Below, one piece after another: positions 7,163-15,048 of a DNA stretch of 16,684 bases. The position numbers and the translations under genes were made by a program. The notes beneath the pieces were generated by a model that was given only the letters and a program-made list of their open reading frames with translations, had not been told where the DNA came from and searched no databases. This stretch comes from Asterionellopsis glacialis (taxonomy: Eukaryota > Bacillariophyta > Plagiogrammaphyceae > Rhaphoneidales > Asterionellopsidaceae). Each line of letters begins with the position of its first letter. The first letter of the stretch is position 1. The DNA is taken from the NCBI GenBank assembly GCA_014885115.2, contig WKLE02004882.1, forward strand, positions 3,281 through 19,964. Direction: 5' to 3'.

Positions 7163-9051
7163 TTACACATCAGGAACTTTCTCTTCACCTCCGGTCTTCT
7201 TGGGAGCAACACCAAGTTTTTCAAGCATTTTGGAAACCTGTTCGAATGCCAAACGTCCATCTCCTTCCTTATCATACTTCTCGAAAAGTTTCCTGGCAGC
7301 CACGTAATCAATATCGTAATTACGTCTGTATTCACGAGCAGGTTCTTGAAGAACGGGTGGTGGTGCTTCTTCCTCTTGTGCTTCCAAGTATCGTTGCAAC
7401 CTCCAAGCTACCTTGTCAACAAAGTCCTCGGTTGTGTAACCACTTGGACCAGACATATCACGAGTACCTTGACCGTAACGAAAGGTGTTATGCAAGGCAT
7501 GACGAAGTGTCTCGGTGAAGTTCATTATTTTTTCATGGACAATCTTTTTCTCTTCATCTTGAGGATTGGCCTCGTGATCAAGAGTGGCTGCGTGTTGCAT
7601 GGCACCAATCATGGCCTCGACAAGACCAAGAGGGTTAAGAGAAGTTTCCTTTCCTGCCAAGTGATCGAGCCACAAATCTGTGACAGTACCGTGGGATGCT
7701 TCGAATTCCTTAATGAGACGACCATCGTCTGACTTACCCACCAAGTTGGAAGTAATGAAACCAGGAGAACGGTGAACTTGGGCAATTTGATCGGTAAGCA
7801 TGTCTCCATCGTAATTGTGTGCTGCCATTCCGAATCCACCGTCAGTCCAGCGAATCAACTGCATGGTAGCAGCATCGGAAATAAGATGTTGCAGATCTCC
7901 GCCACACCTTTCAAGCAAACCAGCCTATGTTGAAGAGAAAGATTAAAAAAACAGAAAGATTGTTAACAATTGCAAACCAAACATTTACAATATTCTAATG
8001 AGGCAGTCTTCGCACGAAATCAACCAGCCAATCCACTCACCTCTTCAAATTTCTCCTTGTATTCGGCATCAAAAACTTCTTTCATGGTGGCCCAGAATCC
8101 TTCTTGCCACTTGAAGACTGTCTTTTTTGTCACAATGTACGGTGTAATGTTGGCATCAAGACAACGCTGGAAGAACAAGTGAGCGAGCTCGCCGACATTG
8201 TCATAGGGGTTGTGATAAACGACGCATACATTGTGGTCATCCGTCAAATCACGTTTGTCGACGACAAAGGGTGCAGATCCATCAGCTGGCAAGTAGGTTG
8301 TCAAAAGAGTTCCCTTGCCAACTTGGTTCCAACCGGCTCCGTATTCACCACCGACGGCATGGCGTTCAAAAAATACGGGATTTTTGTATCCCAATTCAAT
8401 TCCTTCAATATGAATTGTGTCACGACTAATGGTAATACCGTTCCATCCACGACGCATGGCACCATTGGGAGAGCCAAAGGACTTACTCAGACCCATTTCC
8501 TTTACCTGAACTGCTGTTGGGGTAATAGTTGGTTCCTTGAAGATGGCTCCAATACGAGCTCCAGCTGCGACAGCATCATGCAAAACTTTATCATCGGTTT
8601 CATCGCGGGATTTGCAAGATAGATCAAAGGTTTCCCACGACGACGTGTCAAAGTAGGGCTTGATCCACTTATCTACAATGAGGTTACTCGCGTAATGCGT
8701 CATTTCTTCTCCGGCAATGTACACCATGGGAGGTGCAAGAGTTTTTCCATCACGGCTTAATGTCACCAAATCCCTCTGGTAAACTTTGAGAGGCGTCTGG
8801 AAGGTTCTGTTTTCATTGGATATAGTAAAAACTGAAATATAGGAAATATAATACACGAAATGGATGGTTTCGAGATTTAGTACAATGACAGTCAGTAGTG
8901 CACAAAGCGACAAGAAATCGACGAGGTCTATACCTCACCCCGCAAGCAACAGAATAAACTAGAACAAGATTTTAAACTCACCATTTGCAGATCTAGCGCA
9001 ACGCTTGGACGATCCAGTGAAGGCGCGATTGGCAGCAAGTCGAAGGGCCAT
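7163..9051 (-). CDS. Isocitrate dehydrogenase with C-terminal EF-hand, NAD+-type coenzyme site (3 exons)
   Basis: Exons are 9051-8982, 8831-8041 and 7924-7163, joined by two GT-AG introns in a consistent frame; the product is 540 residues. It oxidatively decarboxylates isocitrate to 2-oxoglutarate. Residues 1-23 (MALRLAANRAFTGSSKRCAR...) form a basic amphipathic presequence, suggesting mitochondria. Catalytic-domain motifs include KEPTITP (122-128), SPNG (144-147, isocitrate-binding loop) and YDGD (325-328, metal site). After SHGTVT the residues are D370-L371. NADP+-dependent eukaryotic enzymes have Arg-His there to hold the 2'-phosphate, so this enzyme is inferred to use NAD+. A proline-rich linker leads to a single EF-hand (loop 495-506, D-K-E-G-D-G...E-Q) in which the last loop ligand is Gln instead of Glu. 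A homodimeric NAD+-IDH with an EF-hand is, as I recall, known from Phaeodactylum. An open frame runs upstream to 9273, but the presequence favours 9051. Confidence 0.92.
7925..8040 (-). other. Intron 2 of the isocitrate dehydrogenase gene
   Basis: This 116-bp intron has donor GTGAGT and acceptor ACATAG on the minus strand and lies between codons (phase 0). Splicing joins ...KFEE to AGLLERCGG, which restores continuity with the family. Without splicing the frame stops at 8020. Confidence 0.9.
8832..8981 (-). other. Intron 1 of the isocitrate dehydrogenase gene
   Basis: This 150-bp intron has donor GTGAGT and acceptor TTTCAG on the minus strand and interrupts a codon after its first base. It separates the targeting presequence exon from the catalytic domain. 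Confidence 0.85.
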
Positions 9052-9116
9052 GGTTGCTAATTGTTCAGACGTTGAGCAATTGCAACAAAAATAAAGTGAG
9101 AGAATAAGGCGAAGAA

Positions 9117-9188
9117 CTTTATGAATGTTCCGGGCTTTGTGAATATTCCGGGCTTTATGAATTTTCTTCGCTTTATGAATTTTCTTCT
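9117..9188. repeat. Four tandem copies of an 18-bp repeat upstream of IDH
   Basis: Units are 9117-9134, 9135-9152, 9153-9170 and 9171-9188, all starting CTTT(A/G)TGAAT. The first two end TTCCGGG, the last two TTCTTC(G/T). The array ends about 65 bp upstream of the IDH start, so it is probably in the leader. The 18-bp period keeps frame; read on the minus strand in the IDH frame it would encode repeats of about (K/N)IHKA(K/R). Confidence 0.85.
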
Positions 9189-9213
9189 CCCCTTGATATT
9201 TATTGGGTGGACG

Positions 9214-9235
9214 GCGGCTGGACAGCGGCTGGACA
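9214..9235. repeat. Tandem 11-bp duplication
   Basis: GCGGCTGGACA occurs at 9214-9224 and again directly at 9225-9235, just beyond the 18-bp array. It is one more sign of local slippage or duplication in this intergenic region. Confidence 0.75.
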
Positions 9236-9310
9236 GGATTTTGAATTGAGTTTTCTTGTTCGCGCAAAATCATCGCGCACTTAAAAAAATCGTTTTGGTT
9301 GGGTCATGGC

Positions 9311-9490
9311 CACTCCCTAGCAATCGAAGAATAAGATTCCATGAATCTAAGATTCCACCCAAACAATACACGTTATTTATATTCGTCAGTACATGAGGAA
9401 CGTAGAAGTCGTCATGGAGCGTGATTATTTTCACCCCATGTAATGGGCCGTTGAAAATCACTCCTGATGTTCTACGATTGCTAGGGAGTG
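9311..9490. mobile_element. 180-bp inverted-repeat element (MITE-like)
   Basis: CACTCCCTAGCAATCG at 9311-9326 is the exact reverse complement of 9475-9490. The two 16-bp arms enclose 148 bp with no coding potential. A second imperfect hairpin lies inside: GTGATT...TTCAC-CCCAT at 9421-9439 pairs with ATGGG...TGAAAATCAC at 9443-9461. Short size, terminal inverted repeats and internal fold-back symmetry fit a miniature inverted-repeat element. I could not see a clear target-site duplication outside the arms, so a structured regulatory region remains possible. Confidence 0.5.
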
Positions 9491-9720
9491 GGTGGTGACA
9501 AAACCGAAAGATCGAGAAAAAGTCTTTTTTTTTTCGATTCACATCGATCGCTCACCCCCACGCACGGAGTCTTCCTTTCTTGACCCGGCGCAACCGACAG
9601 GTTTTTTTCTCGTCTGCTGGTGTGGGGTGTCTTTCGGTCACGTTGGCTGTCGGCTAGCATTGGTATTTGTACTTGACGTTCTCATTATCCAAACGAAGTA
9701 ACTAAGAAACAAGAACAATC

Positions 9721-10716
9721 ATGGCATCGAGAGATTTAACAAGTGCATTTTTGGAACGTCGTTCTACAGCTAATTTCCGTCGACGAGGGGGAAAAGAGTC
9801 TTCTGCAAGGACAACTGCTGACAATGCCAGTCCCAAGTTAACAGCTGGTGGTGGCGATTCGCATTTTTTGATGGAAGAGGGTGATATACAAATGACTAGT
9901 TTAGGTGAACCAGGTGCTGTTTCAACAGGATCGGCCTTACCACCTCAATGGGTAGATGACGTAGATGCGGTTCATTCTGTGATTTCCGATATTACTCGAT
10001 CAATGGAAGCGTTAAAAGGCATGCATGCATCACGTATTGGGTCTGTCTTTGGCAGAGATTTAGATGACATGGAAGGGAAAATTGAACGTTTGACCCAAGA
10101 AATTACAAATCAATTCCGCACGGCTGAACGGTACCTTAAAAAAGTAGGTATTGCTACCAATCGCGCAGGTGGTGAGGAAGCAACGATAGGTGCCAATGTG
10201 CAACGGTCATTGGCCAAACAGTTACAAGAGCTATCGGTTGAATTTAGACAAGATCAACGTAGGTATTTGGCTGACGTACAAGCACAAAAGTCAGGTGGTG
10301 TATCTTCAACTGATGATAAATTTGGTATAAATGTACAAGATAAGCAACGGCTAAGTGAGGATGATATTGACGACTTTATGACAGTTCAACAAGTTTCCAT
10401 GGTGGATGACTTATCGGAAATAGTTCAAGGCCGTGATCAAGAAATTGCAAAAATTGCACAATCTATTGAAGAATTGGGTACCATCTTTAAGGAATTGGCT
10501 GTCTTGGTCATTGATCAGGGAACTATATTGGATCGTATTGATTATAATATGGAAGCTGTCGTAGAACATACCAAAACTGGTATATCCCAATTAGAACGCG
10601 CTGAAAAAAGTCAAAAAAGTGCACGTCCCATGAAATGCATTTTTTGTCTACTTGTTACTATTGGTATCCTACTGATCCTATTAGTATTGAAACACCGAAG
10701 AAGACACTTTTTTTAA
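9721..10716 (+). CDS. Qa-SNARE, syntaxin-16/Tlg2 family
   Basis: This 331-residue protein is a tail-anchored Qa-SNARE that drives vesicle fusion at the trans-Golgi network/endosome. The N-terminus RDLTSAFLERR (4-14) resembles the Sec1/Munc18-binding N-peptide region of syntaxin-16/Tlg2. LPPQWVDDVDAV (73-84) is the family signature before the three-helix Habc region (about 84-190). The SNARE motif runs about 238-296, starting GRDQEIAKIAQSIEELG, with the ionic zero-layer glutamine at Q266 in VIDQGTILDRIDYN. A single transmembrane helix at about 306-324 is followed by a short basic tail, so the bulk faces the cytosol. Length matches the family. The start is the first ATG after an A-rich leader (ACAATCATGG) and no intron is needed. 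It is divergent from the IDH gene. The Tlg2-type call rests on N-terminal and SNARE features seen here; a tree would confirm it. Confidence 0.93.
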   Translation: MASRDLTSAFLERRSTANFRRRGGKESSARTTADNASPKLTAGGGDSHFLMEEGDIQMTSLGEPGAVSTGSALPPQWVDDVDAVHSVISDITRSMEALKGMHASRIGSVFGRDLDDMEGKIERLTQEITNQFRTAERYLKKVGIATNRAGGEEATIGANVQRSLAKQLQELSVEFRQDQRRYLADVQAQKSGGVSSTDDKFGINVQDKQRLSEDDIDDFMTVQQVSMVDDLSEIVQGRDQEIAKIAQSIEELGTIFKELAVLVIDQGTILDRIDYNMEAVVEHTKTGISQLERAEKSQKSARPMKCIFCLLVTIGILLILLVLKHRRRHFF

Positions 10717-10750
10717 AAGAATAGACCGCAACAAGAAATAGATATAGCAT

Positions 10751-10808
10751 GGTGGAGAGAGGTGATGGAGGGGAAAAGGAGGAGGGGGGTAGAGGAGGCT
10801 GGAGGAGG
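10751..10808 (+). other. G-rich tract
   Basis: The plus strand is almost pure purine with many GG/GGGG runs, including G6 at 10784-10789. It lies just downstream of the syntaxin stop, at the start of the decayed gene that follows. It could form a G-quadruplex or simply be low-complexity sequence. Confidence 0.5.
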
Positions 10809-11391
10809 TTCCTGCACATTAGATTTTTTAAAAGTCTGCGGAAGCAATGATGACAACCCGGAACTGCTATTGAGGCGGCTTGATCGTCATGAAGATGCTC
10901 TCCGTGTATACTTTACTTTGACTTACAAAGTCTTGCTTTAGCCTTGGAATATTGTGATGTGCGGTACGAACGACAATGTGCACAACTGGAATTTAAAAAA
11001 GCCTTTCACGAGAAAGGACTATACCAAGAGCACCTTCTGTTATAAAGAAGTGTGCCTTCCATTGCTGAAGATTGTACGTTGGGTGATGTTCCATTTGTCG
11101 TAGCAGAATCATCTGAAGAAGCTATTCAACCGACTGACTGCACAGGTTCCCTTTAAGGGTTTGCCATTCCGGTCAACGAGAAGTGCATGGTGTCTCCTTG
11201 CAGCAGCACCTCAATGAACGAATGGGACGGTCATTTTGGCATGTGAATTACGATACACAGTATTGGCTGTCGACACTACGACTGGTGCTCCTCTTAGTTT
11301 TAGTGGTGGAATGGCAACATCAGGAATGGGTCGAACATATGTTGAAGATCTTGAAGATGTGGATGTACATGCTGATCATTTCTTAGCGTAA
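10765..11391 (+). pseudogene. Decayed gene with a weak Vps39/TRAP1-like segment
   Basis: The plus strand reads like protein in pieces. Frame A (10765 to about 10917) contains LLLRRLDRHEDALRVYF. Reading then slips to a second frame at about 10917, giving LALALEYCDVRYERQ and more coding-like sequence up to 11246, but with TAA at 11043-11045 and 11154-11156 and TGA at 11244-11246. It slips again to a third frame, ending TAA at 11389-11391 with a coding-like tail (...GRTYVEDLEDVDVHADHFLA). The motif in which paired helices with R/KHxxAL are followed by a second ending EYC is typical of the Vam6/Vps39 and TGFBRAP1 tethering subunits of HOPS/CORVET. That call rests on about 40 residues and is tentative. 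The C-terminal part I do not recognise. Two frame changes and three in-frame stops make an expressed product very unlikely unless the sequence is error-prone here. Confidence 0.5.
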
Positions 11392-11857
11392 AAACGAGAA
11401 AGACATCACCACATGAAGTGACACTGATGAAATTGAAAGACAAGCACGAGTACCGTATTATAGCGTATTCTTTATAGATTAAAGATTTAAAAGTTTCTAA
11501 ACAAAAATTCCAAAATCAAAATCCTTTCTTTGTTTTCCCGTGATCCATACACGGTATTTTTCGTTTTTCCCGTCGACGATGAGCCTTATATCCCTGCCGG
11601 TCAATACCTTAAGTCCATCGAACGAAAGATGACCTATTGCAAGATGGCTTTCATATCCTTGAAAAAAAGAGTGAGAGATAAAAAACATACATCACTAATA
11701 TCCTTAATCATTGAGGATTCAGACGGGCCACGCCAGCACGAAAACGGTAGTTTTTGCGTTGATATTTTTTTTGCATGGATTTTCTTGGCTCGCGAGCAAG
11801 CAACATGCAATGCATGTCGATTGCATTATTGTGACTGGGTAGCCAAAGTACAAATTG
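11392..11857. other. Region without a confident gene
   Basis: This 466-bp stretch separates the decayed gene from the left inverted repeat of the putative element. The minus strand has an open frame at 11497-11688 whose last 50 residues (from GYESHLAIGHL to DFDFGIFV) look coding-like. They are preceded by a pyrimidine tract ending CAAG, as at a 3' splice site, so it could be a terminal exon, but I found no matching upstream exon with a reasonable intron. The plus-strand open frame from 11530 runs through the repeat and is judged spurious. Confidence 0.3.
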
Positions 11858-11875
11858 AGGTAGTCGTGGCCGCTC
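11858..11875 (+). repeat. Left inverted repeat of the putative element
   Basis: This is the 18-bp arm AGGTAGTCGTGGCCGCTC, exactly inverted at 14510-14527. A T6 run and ACTCCCG follow it inward. Confidence 0.7.
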
Positions 11876-12057
11876 TTTTTTACTCCCGTTCGTACGCGTA
11901 TTTTTTCCAAAATCCCTTGTTATTTTCTAGCGCATCGATTTCGTGGAGAAAAATATTTTGGACCTCTGAACCATGGGAACGATCCACCGGAACTCATTGG
12001 AATGACATAAAGCAGGGTATAAACTGTTTCTATATCAAGTTGGCTTTTATAATCTAA

Positions 12058-12167
12058 AATAAAACAGTAGGCGAGGCCTTTTCAACAGTCGAGGTCCTAT
12101 TTTTTTTATCAACTTTTTTCTTTTTACATATATTTGAAGAATGATACTTCTTGCCTACTGTTTTATT
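12058..12167. repeat. 110-bp inverted repeat with AATAAA at both ends
   Basis: AATAAAACAGTAGGC at 12058-12072 is the exact reverse complement of 12153-12167. The 80-bp spacer is T-rich. Each arm carries AATAAA pointing inward, and the right arm lies about 55 bp past the end of the minus-strand transposase remnant, so it could serve as its polyadenylation signal. It may be a nested miniature element or a 3'-end structure. Confidence 0.55.
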
Positions 12168-12219
12168 GCATATTCCGGTACATAATTAGTTGTAGTATCA
12201 ATATATGTGTGTAGGATGA

Positions 12220-13805
12220 TCATAAGTCATTGTCTGACTCATCCTGAAAGTCCATCAAGTCATTGTCAAAGTCAATCATGTTGATGTTCTCCACCCGGTG
12301 AATGAAATGATCATTGAAGGAATTGTTGTTTTCAGGGTTCTCGTTGGTGACATCATCCAAATCCTGGAAATCAGATTGAGTCAATTGGGAGGGATAATTT
12401 ATGGATTCCATTTCTGAGCCTTGCGTAAATACAATAGAATCTTCCAATGTATGATCCGCCTGGCTATTATCGTTAATTGATGAAACAATTTCAAAAGTAG
12501 TTCCCTCCAACACATGTACACCTTCCTCCATAGTAATACTACCCAAATTTACATCTGACTCTTGTACTGCAGATTCTACTAGACTTTTTGTTTCCACCAC
12601 AGGTACTGCAGTTTCATCAGGATCTTCATTTTTCTGCTTGGTTTTTTTCAAACATGATGCATGATTTTTACATTAATGACCTTGTAGACCACAATGTTTA
12701 CAAATTCCCTTTTTTTCCTTAGTTCCTTTTTGTGCAGGAGGTGTTACATAACCTCCAAAACCAATTCCTGACTTATAATCAATCCCTTGCTTCTTGTCTG
12801 CCATTTCTTGTTGGTAGCTTTTTTTAATTTCATCATTTTGTTTTTTCACTTGATAACTTTTGATACTTGGATTTTGAGCATATTTTTTGTGACAACTCAT
12901 TTCATTATCAATTGATTGCCATGATTTAAAGATATTTCTTTCTGGGACACTTCCCAGAAGCTTGAAAACTTCAACAAAAAAATTGACATATCCAACTAAG
13001 TTAACAGCTGCTTTTGTTGAAACCTGAGTTGCCAGTGACATGGTTGTAGAATAGTTCTTTTGCTTGGATGCCCCATACAAAATACATGTATTCAGACCTT
13101 CATTTACTTGTGTATTGTAGGGATGAAACATCTCTATCAGTTTTTCTTCACTGTTAAATAAGTTGAATTTATCCAAAAGTTGTTCGTATAAAATCTTGTG
13201 TCTAGTTTTGTTACGATATTTACGATCGTATTTTTTCCCCAGATTTTTCTTAACAGGACACCAGACAGGATTGCAAAAATCATGGCAGTTAAACAAGTGT
13301 TCAAGTGGGGCTTTTGCTCTTCTTTGGTACTCTTCAAAATCATTTAAGTGTTTATTTTGTTGTAAAAAATACCCATAATACTTTGACAGTCTCAATATGT
13401 CACTTCTTGTGGCTTTACAATCATTACTGTAGAGCCTCTTCTTAATAATTTTTTCCAATGATGGGGATCACAGACCCAAGATAGAATTTCCTTTACTCTC
13501 AAAGACAACTTTCCAGTGTCTTTGACCTTTTCCCCTTTCTCATTGTTATAGGCCAGTCTGTCAACAATCCACTTTTAATTTTGTTGGAAATTGAGTGTTG
13601 CATTTGTGCACTGATGGTGCTGTCTTCATCTGCACAAATTTTGGTAACACAGGCATGATAGTTGTCTTATACCTGTTCAACAAGCTTGACCCCAGCAAAA
13701 GCTTCCATACCCTTGCTACCACCAGAATAATTTCTTGGGCATTCATGTTCTGGCAGGTCCTCATTAATTTTTTTGTCAAATTTTTGATGCACAATGCACT
13801 TTCTA
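12220..13805 (-). pseudogene. Mutator-like transposase remnant with C-terminal zinc knuckle
   Basis: Read leftward from about 13805, the minus strand gives coding pieces of a transposase family common in diatoms and marine invertebrates (Mutator-like transposase domain type). The order is HECPRNYSGGSKGMEAF, an acidic catalytic-type motif ICADEDSTISAQMQHS, then CDPHH, KATRSDILRLSKYYGY, HDFCNPVWCPVKK, and NTQVNEGLNTCILYGASK. The C-terminus is a zinc knuckle CKHCGLQGH...CKNHASC followed by an acidic tail to the stop at 12220. It is broken by TAA at 13667-13669, a frame change near 13552, another at an A6 run (13449-13454), and TAA at 12673-12675 inside the zinc knuckle. The N-terminal part of the transposase is missing beyond about 13805. 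The family name is from memory of conserved motifs; the coding signal itself is clear. Confidence 0.7.
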
Positions 13806-14092
13806 ATGCAGACCATAAAGCTGCTGGAAAATTGCATGCGACAACTTACTTTTTTAATCTTTTGGAAAATTTTGATGAAGATGACGTCGTTGACACCAAA
13901 AAAATTTCAACCAGGGGAGTAAGATTTGCTGCCTATTGTTACTATATCCATCAAGTCTTTGGAGAAGGTAACCTGGGTAAAGGAAACTGTGTACAAGCTC
14001 CAACTTGTGTTGTTGACAGAATTCATAAAAATTACAAGCCAGAAGACGGAAAAACAACTGGATTTTTGGCCATCTGCAAAAGCGAGGAATAG
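13805..14092 (+). pseudogene. P2X7 intracellular-like domain fragment (C-terminal end)
   Basis: The plus strand encodes a coding-like stretch ending at a TAA at 14090-14092. The segment at 13922-14065 reads RFAAYCYYIHQVFG, GNLGKGN, then PTCVVDRIHKNYKPEDGK and TGF. This matches the C-terminal pattern R-x2-AYRxY...G-x-GKGN...P-(S/T)CVV-x2-I...P-x-GxYxGF of the P2X7-intracellular-like zinc domain, which is often carried by mobile elements in eukaryotes. The upstream zinc-binding part of that domain is absent. The open frame continues left to 13595 only because the antisense of the transposase happens to be open. The fragment is therefore N-terminally truncated at about the same point as the transposase, and the two lie head to head. 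Confidence 0.5.
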
Positions 14093-14509
14093 TGGAGAAG
14101 GTTGTTTGCCAAAAATTACATAGCAGCATGAAAAATCAGTATCCAATATTGGTTACAATAAGTAATACACACGCATTTGAAATTACATATTGAAGAAATT
14201 ACACTATCACATTTTTTTTATATTAGAAGCTAACAATTATATGTCAACTAAGATATATATTTTGATGTTCTGTTTCACGTTTTCCTTCCTGGGAGGGAAT
14301 CTTCAATTTGAGACTTCCTGGAGTATAGCAAAGAGTGAAAAATAAACAAAGAAGGAAACACAGGGAGAGACTAAGAAAAAAATTCCCATCCCCTAAAAAA
14401 GAAGCACATTTTTCCCCCAACAATGCATTTGTCCAGAAGTATTGCAAAATTGTCTTTTTTGATTGATAGTAAATACGTAGAAGCTCTGTAGAATAAAAAA
14501 GGCCGGCAG
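14093..14509. other. Right non-coding part of the putative element
   Basis: These 417 bases between the plus-strand fragment and the right inverted repeat are A/T-rich. The only open frame (14244-14519, minus) runs into the repeat and looks like chance. I see no further structure. Confidence 0.35.
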
Positions 14510-14527
14510 GAGCGGCCACGACTACCT
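14510..14527 (-). repeat. Right inverted repeat of the putative element
   Basis: This is the 18-bp arm GAGCGGCCACGACTACCT, the exact reverse complement of 11858-11875. It is preceded inward by GGCCGGCAG and an A6 run. Confidence 0.7.
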
Positions 14528-15048
14528 TAAGGTTCCTTCATGGTTTCTACCATTTTATCCATCTGACCGTTGGAAGCCAGTTGAGTTTTCACGTGTCACA
14601 TCATGTTGTTATATTATTCGAAAAAAACTCAAAAAGAAGCCGAAAGCAAAGCCTACCCGCCTGCACACCGACCGCAAGCAGCAACCATCGCAAACCCTTC
14701 GCGTGCATTCGCAAGTATTCGATTTGCCATCGAGGATCACAGACAGACGCCAATTGGGCACCACCTCACAAAAATGAGGGCTGGACGAGCGTCAAAGAAT
14801 GACAGCGCGATACCAACCGTCTACCGATAGTTCTGCTATTTTCTCTCTCTAGAGATATGATGTGTGTCATGACGAGCAGACAACAAAGATGCCATTGTGC
14901 AGCATCACGGAAGCCAAAAAGAAGTCCAACAATACTGTAAACTGTAACACCCTCACTGATCCTTTTAACGAACGCCTGCTTTGTTCTTGAACTTTAGTAA
15001 CGCTTTGATAGCAAGAGAAAGAAAGAGATATTAAAAGTTTGCCACAAA
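14528..15048. other. Intergenic region upstream of the small PRGW gene
   Basis: These 521 bases lie between the element and the next gene and should include its promoter. A CACGTG E-box/G-box is at 14591-14596. Overlapping short open frames at 14581-14830 have no recognisable features. A purine-rich leader (AGAAAGAAAGAGATATTAAAAG) precedes the start at 15049. Confidence 0.35.

Larger units (their letters stand above)
9052..9720. promoter_or_regulatory. Divergent intergenic region between IDH and syntaxin genes
   Basis: These 669 bases should hold the promoters and leaders of two divergent genes. They contain an 18-bp tandem repeat array, an 11-bp tandem duplication and a 180-bp element bounded by inverted repeats, listed separately. 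TGACGT occurs at 9674-9679, about 45 bp before the syntaxin start. Confidence 0.5.
11858..14527. mobile_element. Putative 2.67-kb decayed DNA transposon bounded by 18-bp inverted repeats
   Basis: AGGTAGTCGTGGCCGCTC at 11858-11875 is the exact reverse complement of 14510-14527. A GC-rich 18-bp match of this kind is not expected by chance in a window this size (about 0.002 expected). Inside the arms, CTTTTTTA(C/T)TC recurs on both sides after an 8-base offset, suggesting longer imperfect terminal repeats. The interval contains a Mutator-like transposase remnant (minus) and a P2X7-intracellular-like fragment (plus). I see no obvious target-site duplication: the flanks are ACAAATTG on the left and TAAGGTTC on the right. 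The element may therefore be old, or the repeats may be subterminal. Confidence 0.5.

Noticed and set aside
9052..9273. Upstream in-frame extension of the IDH start
   Set aside because: It would put 74 low-complexity residues, including the 18-bp repeat translation, in front of a good mitochondrial presequence.
11530..12057. 175-codon plus-strand open frame ending just before AATAAA
   Set aside because: It runs through the left inverted repeat, its composition is not protein-like, and the AATAAA belongs to the nested inverted repeat.
13595..13804. Left part of the plus-strand open frame that contains the P2X7-like fragment
   Set aside because: This part is antisense to clear transposase coding sequence (ICADEDSTI, HECPRNYSGG), so it is open by chance.
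10765..13805. Reassigned TAA codon as an explanation for the in-frame stops
   Set aside because: Intact genes in the window end with TAA, and the broken genes also carry frameshifts and a TGA.
14244..14519. Minus-strand open frame at the right end of the element
   Set aside because: It is low-complexity, hydrophobic from T-rich DNA, and runs into the inverted repeat.
14581..14830. Two overlapping short plus-strand frames
   Set aside because: They show no recognisable motif and no sign of which frame, if any, is used.
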